Origin: Lycocorax pyrrhopterus obiensis
Taxonomy: Eukaryota > Chordata > Aves > Passeriformes > Paradisaeidae
Length of the DNA stretch: 64,000 nt
Assembly: GCA_014706295.1 (NCBI GenBank)
Contig: JACSVZ010000002.1
Span: 16,910,494-16,974,493 of the forward strand
Direction of reading: 5' to 3'
Below, piece after piece: positions 42,301-51,225 of this stretch. Position numbers and translations under genes: made by a program. Numbering within the stretch: the first letter of the stretch is position 1; each line of letters starts with the position of its first letter. The notes under the pieces were generated by a model that was not told the DNA's origin, searched no databases, and saw only the letters and a list, made by a program, of their open reading frames with translations.

Positions 42301-45300
42301 AAGGAAGGCAGCCCCTGCTTGGAAAACACCTGTCCTGACCCTTAGACAATGTACTGTTATTGCCATCAGAGAAAACAAAAGATAGAGCAAGATGATTGAG
42401 GAAATGCAGACCCAGCACTGAGAGAAAACTTATCTTCGGTCTCCTGTGGCCTCTTATCAGGCGTGGACACATGGCTGGCAGAGCAGCACGGGGAATTGCT
42501 CCCCAGCTCCCACCCTGCAGCACACAAAGGCAGAGTAATCAGGCTGAGCAGACAGACCAGAGCTGAGGATATGAGGCAGGGGACATACGTGCAAATTCCG
42601 CCTCCCTGTGCCCTTAACCGGAGACCAGCCCCATGCTATTGCCATCCAGCCTGATCGCATTTTGCACTGAGCTCCCCCCTCTCAGTGACAGAAGCTGCCA
42701 CCTTGCCCTTGTCTGTGCTGCCAAACACAGGCAGCCAAAGCCCCTGAGCACCGACAAATGATGCTGAGATCCAGCAGAACAAAATGGATCTTGCTCCCTG
42801 CTCTTCACACTCTTGAGTGGGGTTGGTGGACCTGAGACACATGTGCACCCTGTCACCACCACAACAGCCTCAGCGATCCTGCTCCAGGGGCTCTGCCTGC
42901 AGAGAACTGCACCTCCCCTGACAGAGCGATTTTGAAAGATTTCCATGCTTATAGCTTAGGTTCTGTATCACAGCTGGATCCCAAATTTCACCTGAAAGCA
43001 ACAGAAAATTAGGAGCTAAAAGCCTTTAGTGGATCTGGGCTACAGGAAGGCTTTAAGAGGTTACAAAAACTCCTGTTTTGGAAATAAATCCACACTGAAA
43101 AGCTGGGGAATAGTAGAATTTGTATCTGCAGCTGCAGTGTCTCAGCGGTTCTCTGTCAGCCACATACCCAGCCCCAGGCGACAGCCCTGTTGTCACTGCT
43201 TGTTTCTTCAAGCAAACCTCCCAGCACACCACCTACTCTGGGAGCCGCCGTAGGAACAGGGCCGGGCGCACGCGGGGGTCGGGCAGCCGTACCCTGGAGC
43301 GAGTGAGGTGGAGGGAGCAGTGCTGCATCGAGAGCTGTCAGGACAGAGAGAGCGGGAGCTGCTGCGACTGGGAGAGCCCTGAGCACCCACACCTGTGACA
43401 CAGCCCCCTCCACTCCATGCCCTTCCCTTCTGCAGCACGGCTGTAACACAGAAGGGCAGGGAACGTACTGCCCCAACCTGACCCCTGCCCCAGCTGCAGG
43501 GGTTTGTCTGTCCATCTGACACCTCAATATGTGAGCGAGCTCTCTTCCGTTGGCTACATGGCCACAGAAAACTGAGCTTTTGCTTACAATACAGGCTCCA
43601 CTGGCCAGGTAAGAAGAGTTTGTGAGAGGTGCTCAAAAATCACTACCCGGATGCCTCTGCCTGAAATACACATCCTTTGTTGAGGTTGTTCCTGAACAAA
43701 GAGGTACTGGAAAAGAGACTGTGACAGGGTGAAGAATGCAGGGAGAGGTGAAAATAGGAGATTATTACTTAATGGTTTGCTTAGCAATACACAGTGTATT
43801 CACAGGCATCCCAGAGTAAATCGGGAAATGATGGACAAGAACCAGGGCCAAGGCACAGGGACGCCCGAGGCTTGGCTTTCCCTACTGAGGGCGTGCCTTT
43901 GCCCCACGCACCCTCTCAAACACACTCCCACCTGCACCGGTTTGAGGCACGGGCATGCCCAGCACGAACACACGGCCTCCGCAGCTGCCACAGGGAAGCG
44001 ACGAGAAGGGCTGGGCACGGCCAGACACACGGAATAAAAACACGGCTGGCAGCACCGAGTGTGGCCGCGCCTGCAGCCTCGCTGCGGGCATGGCCGGCAT
44101 CAGGGCCTGCCAGCGAGCAAGGCTGGGCCAGAACCGGCTCCTCGCACCCTTCCTGGAGCTTCCAAGCCGTTCTTAAACGTTCATATTTCAAATCCCCGGT
44201 TTAATTTCAGTTGTACAGTGCACAGAAACTGAATTTCACACCCATCTTTCCCTGCATTCGCAGTCACTACCTTTTACATTCTTTCAGCAAGAATTCCATC
44301 TCTGCTGGTAAGGGAGCAGAAAGTGTGGCTTCCCCGGGCACCCCAGCCAACCATGGCATGCAGGCAACACCTGGGAGCAACCCACACCTGCCCCTCGGCC
44401 GAAAAATCAGCCATCTGCCTCGTCGAATCCCTGGACCTGGGGATCCAGCTGTGAGGCTAATCTATGCAATACAATTTATTTTTCAATCAGCCTCCCGGGC
44501 CTCTGCAGCCAAACGCCGCCCAGGAGGGGCCGTGTCCGAGGGGCTCCTGCGGCAGGAGTGGAGGCAGACGCTGCCGCCAGAAACCTCACCATATTGTCCT
44601 TCCTCTGAGGGTAATTCCAGTGTTTTACTCTGAAGCACATGCCGAAGGGCTCCAGGCGTAAAGCCCATGCATTTCGTAAACCCCCTCCCAGGCTGGGGCT
44701 GTCACCCCGGGGTGCTGAGGAGCAGCAGCAGCCAAGCGAGGCGGCTCTGCACCCTCTGGGCTGAACCCCGCCACGCCACCACATTTCACAAAACCCCCCA
44801 GCACCCGTTTTCAGACTTCAAAACCATTATTTTCATTAAGACAAATTTTAAAATGCCAAGATGGGAAAGCCGCCAATATTTACAGAGACGAAGAGAAATG
44901 GTAACGTTGCTCTAAAGGGTCTTTTTTAGATGCACAAAATTAAATAGGTCTATTATGTGAAAACAGGCTATAACAAAAAACTATTAATGAAAATCACCTA
45001 AGAAACCCTATTTTTTTATTTCCCACATTCTACATCATTCTGTGCAAGCATGTTTGCTATGCCCTACCCAGACACGTCACATAGATCACTGGACTGATCG
45101 ACTTTGTTCCTGTGGATATCATTTATCTAACTATTTATTCCAATATTTTACAGACGTTTTGACAGCACCCGACCCATGCATCAAAACATGCGGATAGTCA
45201 TTTCCACCTCTAAACGAGGATTACACAGATCCCTCACAATCTTTACCGGGATCGGTCTGTTCTGTTCTCTTCTCAAAACCTGGGGTTTTTTTGTTTTCCA

Positions 45301-48200
45301 CTCAACCTCTAGTCACAAATCAGCCTTTTGTCTCTTTCAGTAATTGCTACACATTTATTTTTAAGCAATTTCTCAGTAATTCGAATTCCCTCCCACTAAG
45401 AGCTCCCCGGACTCCCTATTATTTCCCAATGACAGCGGTAATTGCGGCTCCGCTTTCTGCCTGCTCCGCCGCAGTTTATTTAAGGTGGCCCCGGTGCGGA
45501 GTCGGGCGCTGCCCCACGCCTGGGCGAGTCCCATGCTGCCTTCCCTCCACGAAGCCCGCAGCGGGGCACGACTAACGGGGAATCCCAGGCAGGCAGGCAG
45601 GAGTCAACCCACCCCTGTTTCCCCCAGAGAAAACCAACAAATGGCTGTTAAAACAAATCGGACTTCGGCTTTATTGCTCGAGTCTAAACTTGAAACAAAA
45701 TCCTCAATATTCCTGTGTACGGTTCTGCTAAATTCTCCATATTTTATTTTATGTCCTGCGAGCGAAGTGAGAGACGGCAAACAGCCGCTGAGAGCTCGCA
45801 TTTACAGGCCGCTTACTGCGATTTCGGCTGTTAAATGAGCCGGTCCCTGCTGCCCCCCGTGCAGGGACTCCCGGCTACCCCGAGCTCCGCGCCCGCCGCA
45901 CCCCCGCTCTGCAGGGAGGAAGAGGCCGTGGCCGGGGCATCACATGTGAAATGGATGAAAAGGAACGGCAGAAAGTGGTGAAGGTGGTGCAAAGTCTGCT
46001 CAGTGGCACACTCGGCAACTCCGACGCACAGACGCATTAATTTTCAATCAGAAAGAGTGTGCGAGGCTGCACTGACAGCTACAGATACAGAGCTGCTGGA
46101 GTGTTTTATCATTTTGGAAAACGATTTCTGTCTCTGCTAGAAATTGCTTGGAGCTGACAAAATACAGTTGCTGCTTCAATCTTTAACGTTTCAAGCTAAA
46201 TTGAAATGACACCTTTAATCAATGGATGAGACCATACAACGTAGAAAATGAGCGTTGCTATTACCTGTTTTAATTGCATACTTCAGAGTTGTTCTGCAGT
46301 TCAATAAAATTTCTTCCAAGGTCTGTGGCTGGTCTGCCAGTTCCCAGTTATACTCCTGAAGCAGCTCATTTGGATAATGGAAATCAATAACTTTTGTTGA
46401 TCTATCAAAACTTTTCACCACATACTGAAGTAAAATGTCCACAACATCTTGTAGGAAAGACATAGTAGTTATTTCTCCATTGCATGTCGGCAGAAGATCT
46501 GAGAATGGAGAAATTTAAAAGTTAACTTCGTTTTATGACCACATCCATAGATTTAAAACAAAGGCTTCTCCCACTTACGTTTAGGAAATCTTTACACAGT
46601 GTTCAATAAAAATAGGTTTTGTTTTCATTTAATAAGCAAATTGGCAAGGTTGTATTTCAAGGAATGTTCTGAGAGATAACACGATTTTATATGCTATCTA
46701 AATTGGACAATTCTGTCCACAGTGTATTTCAGACCAATTTTTAAGACAATGAGAGAAGGGAAACAAGAAAAAAAGGGACAACGAATCTCAGGAGAAATAA
46801 ACACTGAGTAACAAATGCTACAAGCAGCACCCTAAAAACTGTCATTTGCCTTGCAATAAAATACCTTCGTGGTGACTCTCCTATGCAAGTGACTTGTTGA
46901 TAATTTAATGTCTTTTTCTGAGGCAATGCTGCACGGGCTCTCGGTGTGCACAAAGCTTTTGTTTAAGCGCGATGGCTCAGTCAAAGCCAGACTGCAGTGG
47001 AAGACCCTAATTTGGGGTCCCGGGCTGCCGAGCGAACGGGAGAGTTCCTGGCCAGCGCATGTCGGCGGGGAGCTGGGATCTACTCACTACTGGAGACGCT
47101 GCCTCCAAGGTCAGAAAAGTGCAAAAATATCTCGAATTAAAGCAAATTAGTAAGAGAGCGCTCTATCTCCCTCCTCCCCTCCAACCTTAATTACATCGCA
47201 GGGTCTTCAAAGAGAAGGTCGCTGCTGTCAGTGCTCCTTAGAAACAGAAAGCTGCAGGCTCCAGCACGTGGGATTTTACTGCTTTCGGTTTTTCTTTTCG
47301 GGAATTTTAGTTGTTTGAGTGATTTTTTGCGGGTTTGAGAAATGCTCGGAGGGGGTCGGGGCTGAGGGCGCAGAACTCCGCCGCGCACCGCTGGGCCCCC
47401 CACGCCTCCGCGCAACGCGGGCGGAGGCGATTTCCCGACCGAACCGCTGTTTTTTTCTTGTTAGTTTTAGAGAAGCAGCGTGCCCCGGGAGCGCCGTTAC
47501 CTGTTGAGTGCAGAAAGGCGTAATTCACGTCCGCTTTTTGGCAACCGCAGGGCTTTTTGTCGCAGGTACAGGTCGGCCTCGGCTCCGCTACCCCCGGGGC
47601 TGCTGCCCTGGCGCCGGTTTCCACGGGCTTCTCGGCATCTCCGTAGAGCAGGGCTTGACGGCGACACGGACACACGGCCTCATTACCGGGCCATCGACCC
47701 TCGTCCCCCGCCCCCCCGGCCCGAGTCAGGTCCCGCGGCGCTCCGCGGGCGCGCAGCCGCGCCACCGCCGCGGGCTACCGGAGCCTCCCTGCCCTTACCG
47801 CAGAGTTTGTTTCCGATCCCTCCCGTGAACTTCTGGGCGACCTGACACCAAGCTCTGGCTGTAAGAGAAAATCGAGCGGAGGGTCCGTGGGGACGGGCAT
47901 GGGCTGGGGGCGTCTCGTCCGACCCCCGGCGCCGTTCCCCAGGAAGCCCCTGCCCCGCAGAGCCCCGCCGCGCTGGCCCGGGCTCGAGCCGCCGTCGATC
48001 CCCGCCGCCCGCACCGCTTCGTCCCGCCGGTCGAGCTGCCACAAAGGGGGCTCCGGCGACCTGGCAGCGCTGTCACGGCGGCTCCGTCGGGCCGGTCCCG
48101 CCCGGACGCTCGGCGTCCCCCTACCTGTGCCGGGTGTCTCGGCGGCCGCGGAGCCCTCCTCGGCTCCGAAGGGCCAGAAGCCGGAGCCGGGGCTTGCCAT
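9179..48200 (-). CDS. GAD2: Glutamate decarboxylase 2 (GAD65), complete 16-exon gene
   Basis: GAD65 is a pyridoxal-phosphate enzyme that converts L-glutamate to GABA and CO2 in inhibitory neurons and endocrine islet cells. It works as a dimer anchored to synaptic vesicle and Golgi membranes. Sixteen exons, listed separately, splice into 1761 nt encoding 586 residues; the human protein has 585, and the extra residue falls in exon 3. The N-terminal region has Cys30 and Cys45, the known palmitoylation sites. The PLP-dependent decarboxylase domain follows, with Asp365 near the cofactor nitrogen and an NPHK motif whose Lys397 forms the Schiff base. Exon 13 holds the catalytic loop with Tyr426 (human Tyr425). 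The C-terminus ends in ERLGQDL. The ATG at 48198-48200 has a strong context (GCCATGG). The paralogue GAD1 is excluded because the N-terminus (MASPGSGFW) and C-terminus are GAD65-like. All 15 introns are GT-AG and phases agree throughout, so I see no sign of a pseudogene. Confidence 0.98.
9353..10026 (-). other. GAD2: GAD2 intron 15
   Basis: A 674 bp intron with a degenerate GAT/CAT/ATT trinucleotide tract at 9372-9452, beginning about 20 bp from the exon 16 acceptor. Nothing else recognised. Confidence 0.85.
9372..9452. repeat. Degenerate GAT/ATT trinucleotide tract
   Basis: Runs of gatgatgatgatg, tattatta and catcatcat-type units with interruptions. It lies in intron 15 close to the exon 16 acceptor. 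Confidence 0.85.
10027..10116 (-). CDS. GAD2: GAD2 exon 15
   Basis: Encodes residues 500-529, from [16 protein letters not shown] to the lysine before the donor gtgagc. The acceptor is cttag, phase 0 on both ends. The second half ([14 protein letters not shown]) differs from the mammalian form more than most of the gene does. Confidence 0.96.
10117..11709 (-). other. GAD2: GAD2 intron 14
   Basis: A 1.6 kb intron. The stretch 10.97-11.35 kb is richer in G+C and is open in several frames, but no domain or splice-bounded exon is visible. Confidence 0.8.
11710..11817 (-). CDS. GAD2: GAD2 exon 14
   Basis: Encodes residues 464-499, beginning [20 protein letters not shown] and ending MVFDGK. Acceptor gtaaag, donor gtatgt, phase 0 on both ends. 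Confidence 0.97.
12176..12189. repeat. Short G-rich tract
   Basis: Runs of four and seven G separated by one C, in intron 13. Confidence 0.8.
13475..13491. repeat. C homopolymer tract
   Basis: Seventeen bases, all C except one G, about 57 bp downstream of the exon 13 acceptor side boundary's opposite end (just below exon 13, in intron 13). Confidence 0.85.
13549..13698 (-). CDS. GAD2: GAD2 exon 13 (catalytic loop)
   Basis: Encodes residues 414-463. It contains [13 protein letters not shown], the mobile catalytic loop whose Tyr426 corresponds to human Tyr425, and ends [10 protein letters not shown]. The acceptor is ataag, the donor gtagga, phase 0 on both ends. It is 150 bp long, exactly 50 codons. 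Confidence 0.98.
13699..15377 (-). other. GAD2: GAD2 intron 12
   Basis: A 1.7 kb AT-rich intron. No repeat or further exon recognised. Confidence 0.8.
15378..15456 (-). CDS. GAD2: GAD2 exon 12 (PLP-binding lysine)
   Basis: Encodes residues 387-413: [14 protein letters not shown], then [12 protein letters not shown]. Lys397 in NPHK is the residue that forms the internal aldimine with pyridoxal phosphate. The exon starts by completing the Arg codon split with exon 11. Acceptor tcccag, donor gtatgt. Confidence 0.98.
15457..19195 (-). other. GAD2: GAD2 intron 11
   Basis: A 3.7 kb intron. Overlapping open frames on both strands near 17.33-17.86 kb have no recognisable domain and look like chance. 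No transposable element recognised. Confidence 0.75.
19196..19260 (-). CDS. GAD2: GAD2 exon 11
   Basis: Encodes residues 366-386: [21 protein letters not shown] plus two bases of the next Arg codon. It follows the catalytic-site Asp365 at the end of exon 10. The first residue is Gly where mammalian GAD65 and GAD67 have Ala, as I recall them. Acceptor ttccag, donor gtatga. Confidence 0.96.
19261..20371 (-). other. GAD2: GAD2 intron 10
   Basis: A 1.1 kb intron. The block nearest exon 11 (about 19.4-19.7 kb) is single-copy-looking and moderately G+C-rich. No repeat recognised. Confidence 0.75.
20372..20488 (-). CDS. GAD2: GAD2 exon 10
   Basis: Encodes residues 327-365: [20 protein letters not shown], then [19 protein letters not shown]. 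The closing Asp365 is the cofactor-binding aspartate of this fold type. Acceptor ttgcag, donor gtaagt, phase 0 on both ends. Confidence 0.98.
20489..21936 (-). other. GAD2: GAD2 intron 9
   Basis: A 1.4 kb intron with several chance open frames on the plus strand at 20.5-21.2 kb. No element recognised. Confidence 0.75.
21937..21991 (-). CDS. GAD2: GAD2 exon 9
   Basis: A 55 bp exon encoding residues 308-326: [19 protein letters not shown]. The first base completes the Arg codon split with exon 8. Acceptor ctccag, donor gtaagt. Confidence 0.97.
21992..25061 (-). other. GAD2: GAD2 intron 8
   Basis: A 3.1 kb intron containing a G homopolymer tract at 24606-24622. No transposable element recognised. 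Confidence 0.75.
24606..24622. repeat. G homopolymer tract
   Basis: Twelve G, one C, four G. It is a possible G-quadruplex former on the plus strand, inside GAD2 intron 8. Confidence 0.85.
25062..25141 (-). CDS. GAD2: GAD2 exon 8
   Basis: Encodes residues 282-307: [20 protein letters not shown], then LIRCDE, plus two bases of Arg308. This is the glutamate/PLP pocket side of the large domain. Acceptor ttcag, donor gtaagt. Confidence 0.97.
25651..25675. repeat. (ATT)n microsatellite
   Basis: About eight perfect ATT units. Confidence 0.95.
33105..34629 (+). mobile_element. CR1 LINE remnant with reverse transcriptase fragments
   Basis: About 1.5 kb of a degenerate CR1 retrotransposon, antisense to GAD2 inside its intron 7. 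Reading along the plus strand, pieces of the reverse transcriptase appear in different frames. There is a block ending in [12 protein letters not shown] text near 33310. The DFSKAFD motif lies at about 33528-33548, and the FADD catalytic motif at 33748-33759. The downstream part (about 34140-34530) corresponds to the distal CR1 region with '[16 protein letters not shown]'. It ends with the CR1 tail 'ctatgattctaagattcta' at 34611-34629. Multiple frameshifts and stop codons make it inactive, and it is truncated at its 5' end. Confidence 0.93.
36468..36583 (-). CDS. GAD2: GAD2 exon 7
   Basis: Encodes residues 243-281: [20 protein letters not shown], then [19 protein letters not shown]. The first two bases complete the Gly codon from exon 6. 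The GGAISN motif is part of the active-site entrance. Acceptor ctccag, donor gtatgt. Confidence 0.98.
36584..40377 (-). other. GAD2: GAD2 intron 6
   Basis: A 3.8 kb intron with a TG/TA/CA compound microsatellite at 37473-37502. No transposable element recognised. Confidence 0.78.
37473..37502. repeat. Compound TG-TA-CA microsatellite
   Basis: Alternating purine-pyrimidine tract tgtgtg-tatata-cacaca, itself nearly palindromic. Confidence 0.92.
40378..40490 (-). CDS. GAD2: GAD2 exon 6
   Basis: Encodes residues 205-242: [20 protein letters not shown], then [18 protein letters not shown]. The Met codon is split AT|G with exon 5, and the exon ends with one base of Gly243. Cys235 stands where I recall Ser in human GAD65 and Thr in GAD67. 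Acceptor ttcag, donor gtacat. Confidence 0.96.
40491..41326 (-). other. GAD2: GAD2 intron 5
   Basis: An 836 bp AT-rich intron. Nothing else recognised. Confidence 0.8.
41327..41417 (-). CDS. GAD2: GAD2 exon 5
   Basis: Encodes residues 175-204: [20 protein letters not shown], then [10 protein letters not shown], plus the first two bases of Met205. Acceptor tgcag, donor gtaagt. The text matches the start of the PLP-decarboxylase domain in all GADs. Confidence 0.98.
41418..46264 (-). other. GAD2: GAD2 intron 4
   Basis: A 4.8 kb intron that is unusually G+C-rich between about 42.4 and 44.8 kb. It has a dense CpG cluster at about 43240-43310 and another rise at 44.0-44.6 kb. No coding exon or known repeat recognised. 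Confidence 0.75.
46265..46498 (-). CDS. GAD2: GAD2 exon 4
   Basis: A 234 bp exon encoding residues 97-174, from [20 protein letters not shown] through [18 protein letters not shown] to LKYAIKT plus one base of Gly175. This is the N-terminal helical part of the decarboxylase dimer. Acceptor ctcag, donor gtaata. Confidence 0.98.
46499..47500 (-). other. GAD2: GAD2 intron 3
   Basis: A 1.0 kb intron. The half nearest exon 3 is G+C-rich and belongs to the CpG island; the other half is AT-rich. Confidence 0.8.
47501..47653 (-). CDS. GAD2: GAD2 exon 3
   Basis: Encodes residues 46-96. It opens [14 protein letters not shown] and closes [12 protein letters not shown]. Between these is a cysteine-rich stretch ([13 protein letters not shown]) typical of the variable GAD65 N-terminal region. 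It is one codon longer than the human exon as I recall it. The acceptor gtcaag has a poor pyrimidine tract. Donor gtaacg. Confidence 0.96.
47654..47798 (-). other. GAD2: GAD2 intron 2
   Basis: A compact 145 bp G+C-rich intron inside the CpG island. Confidence 0.9.
47799..47858 (-). CDS. GAD2: GAD2 exon 2 (palmitoylation cysteines)
   Basis: A 60 bp exon encoding residues 26-45: [20 protein letters not shown]. Cys30 and Cys45 match the two palmitoylated cysteines that direct GAD65 to vesicle membranes. Acceptor tacag, donor gtaagg. Confidence 0.98.
47859..48124 (-). other. GAD2: GAD2 intron 1
   Basis: A 266 bp G+C-rich intron inside the CpG island, with GT-AG ends. Confidence 0.9.
48125..48200 (-). 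CDS. GAD2: GAD2 exon 1, coding part
   Basis: Encodes residues 1-25: [20 protein letters not shown], then ETPGT, plus one base of Ala26. The ATG has G at -3 and G at +4. The GAD65 hallmark MASPGSGFW fixes this start. The upstream frame is also open (see findings). Donor gtaggg. Confidence 0.97.
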
Positions 48201-48261
48201 GGCAGAGACGAACCGGCGGGGCGGGCGAGGAGCGGCGAGCTGCAGCCCAGGCGGCCTGAGC

Positions 48262-48298
48262 GAGTGTGCGAGTGTGAGTGTGCGGGTGTGTAAGTGCG
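48262..48298. repeat. Imperfect GTGTG/GAGTGTGC tract in the GAD2 5' leader
   Basis: Short alternating gagtgtg, gcgggtgtg and gtaagtg units; on the minus strand a CACACT-like run about 60-100 bp 5' of the start codon. Confidence 0.75.
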
Positions 48299-49899
48299 CG
48301 CGGCTGCGCCAGGCGGCGGCAGGCGAAGGGGCGGGAGCGCCCCGGGCACGCGTGGGTGGGAGCGTCTCCCGTGGGCGCCCCCGGGGCGCGCTCCGCCGAG
48401 ATGCCGCGGCCGCGCCCCTCAGGCGCTGCTGCCCGGGACGGGGCGGGCGGCTCCACGGGAAGAGGTGCCCGCTGAGGCGGGCAGTAGCGACGGCGTCGGC
48501 TGTTCTAAAGGGTGTCCGCACCCTGCATGGGAGGATCGAGGGGCGGCGGTGGGAGGGCGATAGCGCTCGGGGCAGACCCGAGCTATAGGGGCTGCTTGCG
48601 CCGGGGATGCAGCTGCCTTGGGGGGCGAAGGCGAGCGAGGTGGCCTGTGCCGTCTTCACCCCACCGACGGTCCGTGCGGCCGCAGCCCGGCGGCGCGGGA
48701 GGAGAGGGCTGAGCCTCCCGGTGCTGCCGAGCGCTGGGAGGAGTGGAATGGTAGTTTTCTAGCTCTTGGCGTGGGCGGCCGCGGTGGTCCAGCCTGGTAC
48801 CCTGAGGAGAAGGCTGGGACTACAGGGAAGGGTCCTCAGTCCTTTTAAGATGCAAAGCAAGGGAAAGTCCCCCCACCCCCCCTCCCACTTTTGCACCGGG
48901 GCACCCCCGCACGTACGAGCCGCGCCGAGGCCGGGACAGCCCGTGGCGCCGGCGGCGAGCAGCGAGGCAGTCCCGAGGTGAGGAAGAGACAGCCCTCCCG
49001 AGCCTCCGCCGTCCCATCGGCCCGGCCCAGAGCCACGGGCGGACGCCCCGTCGGGCCGGGCCGCCGCGGAGAAGGGGCTGGTGGAAGGGCCCGCAGGGGG
49101 CTGGGCTCCCGCTGTCCCTCCTGCTCCCCCTCCTGCTCCCGTGCAGGCAGGGGGATCCTGGCTCCCACGGACGTGCGGGAGGAGCCTTGCGCGACGCCGC
49201 GGCTGCCCCCGCGTGTCCTCGGAGCTCTGGGGCACTCCCGGGGACTTCCCGCAACATTCCGAGTTGGGGACCACGGTGGAACCGCCATCCTCGCTCCAGC
49301 CCCGAGGAGGCCAGACGAGAAGAGCACGAGAACAACTGTTCCCATTCCCTTCACGACGTCGTTTCTGAAGGCAACCAAACCTCCCTTTTCCACGCAGCCG
49401 GGTGTCCGCGGGAGCACGGAGCCTTTCCCTGCCGCGGCTGCCTCTCCTCTGGCACAGGAGGGATTTCAAGCCCTGGCCTGGGAGGGAGGCAGGCGGGACC
49501 ATACCAGCCCAGGATGTGGCTCTGCCGAGAGCGCTGGTCACGCACGGCCCCCAGGCTCCTCGCAGCCAGGCCCCGCGGCTCCCGCGCTGTGTTCAGCCCG
49601 GGGCATCTCTGCTTTCTGCGGGCACCTGCATGGTTACCAGGAGTGTCCCGCCATGAGACATCACAGAAATGTCTCAATGCTTTAAAACACTGCCGTGGTG
49701 GGAAAGCAAAAGAAAACCAGTCTAGGCATCTTTTCCTGTGAAATTACAGTCTGTTCTAGTTGCTGCATCACATTGGCTTGCACGTAGACAATAACTCCAG
49801 CTTTCCACGGCCAGAGGCTGCTGTGAGCCCTTCCCTGCCTTGCTCACTCATGCCCCAGCCCATGTCGGTTCTGGGTGTAATTCGGACACAACCAACCGT

Positions 49900-51225
49900 A
49901 TCACCGCTTTGTACATTTTTATTTACTTTACCGTTCTAATAATACATGACAAAGCAACTTTAAAAGAGATTTCAAAATTTTAACAATTTATAGCAAATTT
50001 TACATTGCAGCACATTTTAATCCGGTGCACAGCCTTGTAACTAGTTACACATCAGGAAGCAATGGTTATCTGTCTCTGGGGAAAAGGCCAAATGTGCCTG
50101 AGGAACAAAACCCAGCCCTGTGGCTGACTGCTGCCGCCAATTGTCACATTTAGGAGAGCTGAGGAATGGAGTAGGATTAGGCCTTTATGCTGGCATCGTG
50201 AAATTTGCCTTCTCTTGCTTTGCAGCTGGAAACATGCAATTATGAATCCTGAAAGGAAGCGCTGCAATTATCTGTGTGGTTTCTGTGAAATAAGGTCTTT
50301 TGAAAAAGGAATCAGGGGGATATTTGAACACTGTGGCTATTGCTTTTATTTTCATTTAATTTCTAGTGGAACTGATTAAGAATGATCGTTACATTTCGGC
50401 AGCTATCAACCAGAGAGTGTATTTCTATTCCTTTCTTGGTACCCCAGAGATTAAGATTCCTAAAAATCTAATGCAAATGAGAACAAAGCAAACATGATTT
50501 AAAAGTTCATCACTTAGTCACAAAGCTCAGAGGCAGAGGAGAGGGCTGGATATATCTCCCATAAATGGACATCTCCAACATAAAGATTATACACACAATA
50601 TTGACCTTTAAAACTGGCTACTAGCTTTACGGTAAAGTCAATAATGAAATAAACTGCCATAGTATGCTATCCAATTAATTGTATATGTTCATTTTAATTA
50701 GAGGGACACTTGCCACAAACAGGTTATCCCAAAATTTAGTCAGCGTAAACTAAAAATGAGTAGAAATTCCCCCATGGTGCTCTTGCAATTTTTTTTCATG
50801 TAAAACAATTTATTAGAAACAATAACTAAGGTTTTCTGAAGGTGCATATGGGAATTTGAAAGCTTAACTAGGGAACTATAAAGTAAATTATTATTTTGAT
50901 TGGATGAGACTGATGAAATGAAAAAAATAAATATGCACTGAGGAAAAGAAACTAGATTTAAGCTGTTTAATGTCTAATAATTTTAGGATGTAGCAGTGGT
51001 ACACAAAAGAAAGCTGATTTTTATATTAGGGAAGAATATATGTGACTGACAGTGTCCCTTTGGAATGGTGTTGGGCTGTAAACCACAGTAATTCATATTC
51101 ACATGAACACACACGTAAACTTGAAACATTGAAGATTAAAAAAAAAAAAAGGAAACACATGGTATAAAATGATTAAAAAAATTATGCTAATAAAAGCCAA
51201 ATGGCAGCAGGAACAGCAGCAGCAG
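49900..51225 (-). other. MYO3A: MYO3A 3' untranslated region (end inferred)
   Basis: AT-rich sequence after the MYO3A stop codon on the minus strand. The most distal poly(A) signal before the G+C-rich GAD2 promoter is AATAAA at 49918-49923 (TTTATT on plus). Others at 50809-50814 and 50345-50350 could give shorter transcripts. The abrupt base composition change near 49.9 kb supports the distal end. Confidence 0.5.

Larger units (their letters stand above)
47340..49640. promoter_or_regulatory. GAD2: CpG island covering GAD2 exons 1-3, 5' leader and promoter
   Basis: A 2.3 kb block of very high G+C with frequent CpG, sharply bounded by AT-rich DNA near 47.3 kb and 49.7 kb. It contains exons 1-3, the 5' untranslated leader and, by inference, the transcription start on the minus strand above 48200. 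I see no convincing TATA box at a fixed distance, which fits a CpG-island promoter with dispersed starts. The exact start site cannot be read from sequence. Confidence 0.8.

Noticed and set aside
47887..48588. Long open frame (233 codons) on the plus strand across GAD2 exon 1
   Set aside because: It is antisense to exons and intron 1 in a CpG island, where stop codons are rare. Its Arg/Ala/Gly/Pro-rich text has no domain.
48759..49685. Several overlapping 170-264 codon open frames on both strands upstream of GAD2
   Set aside because: All lie in G+C-rich promoter DNA, overlap each other in many frames, and show only low-complexity composition with no homology that I recognise.
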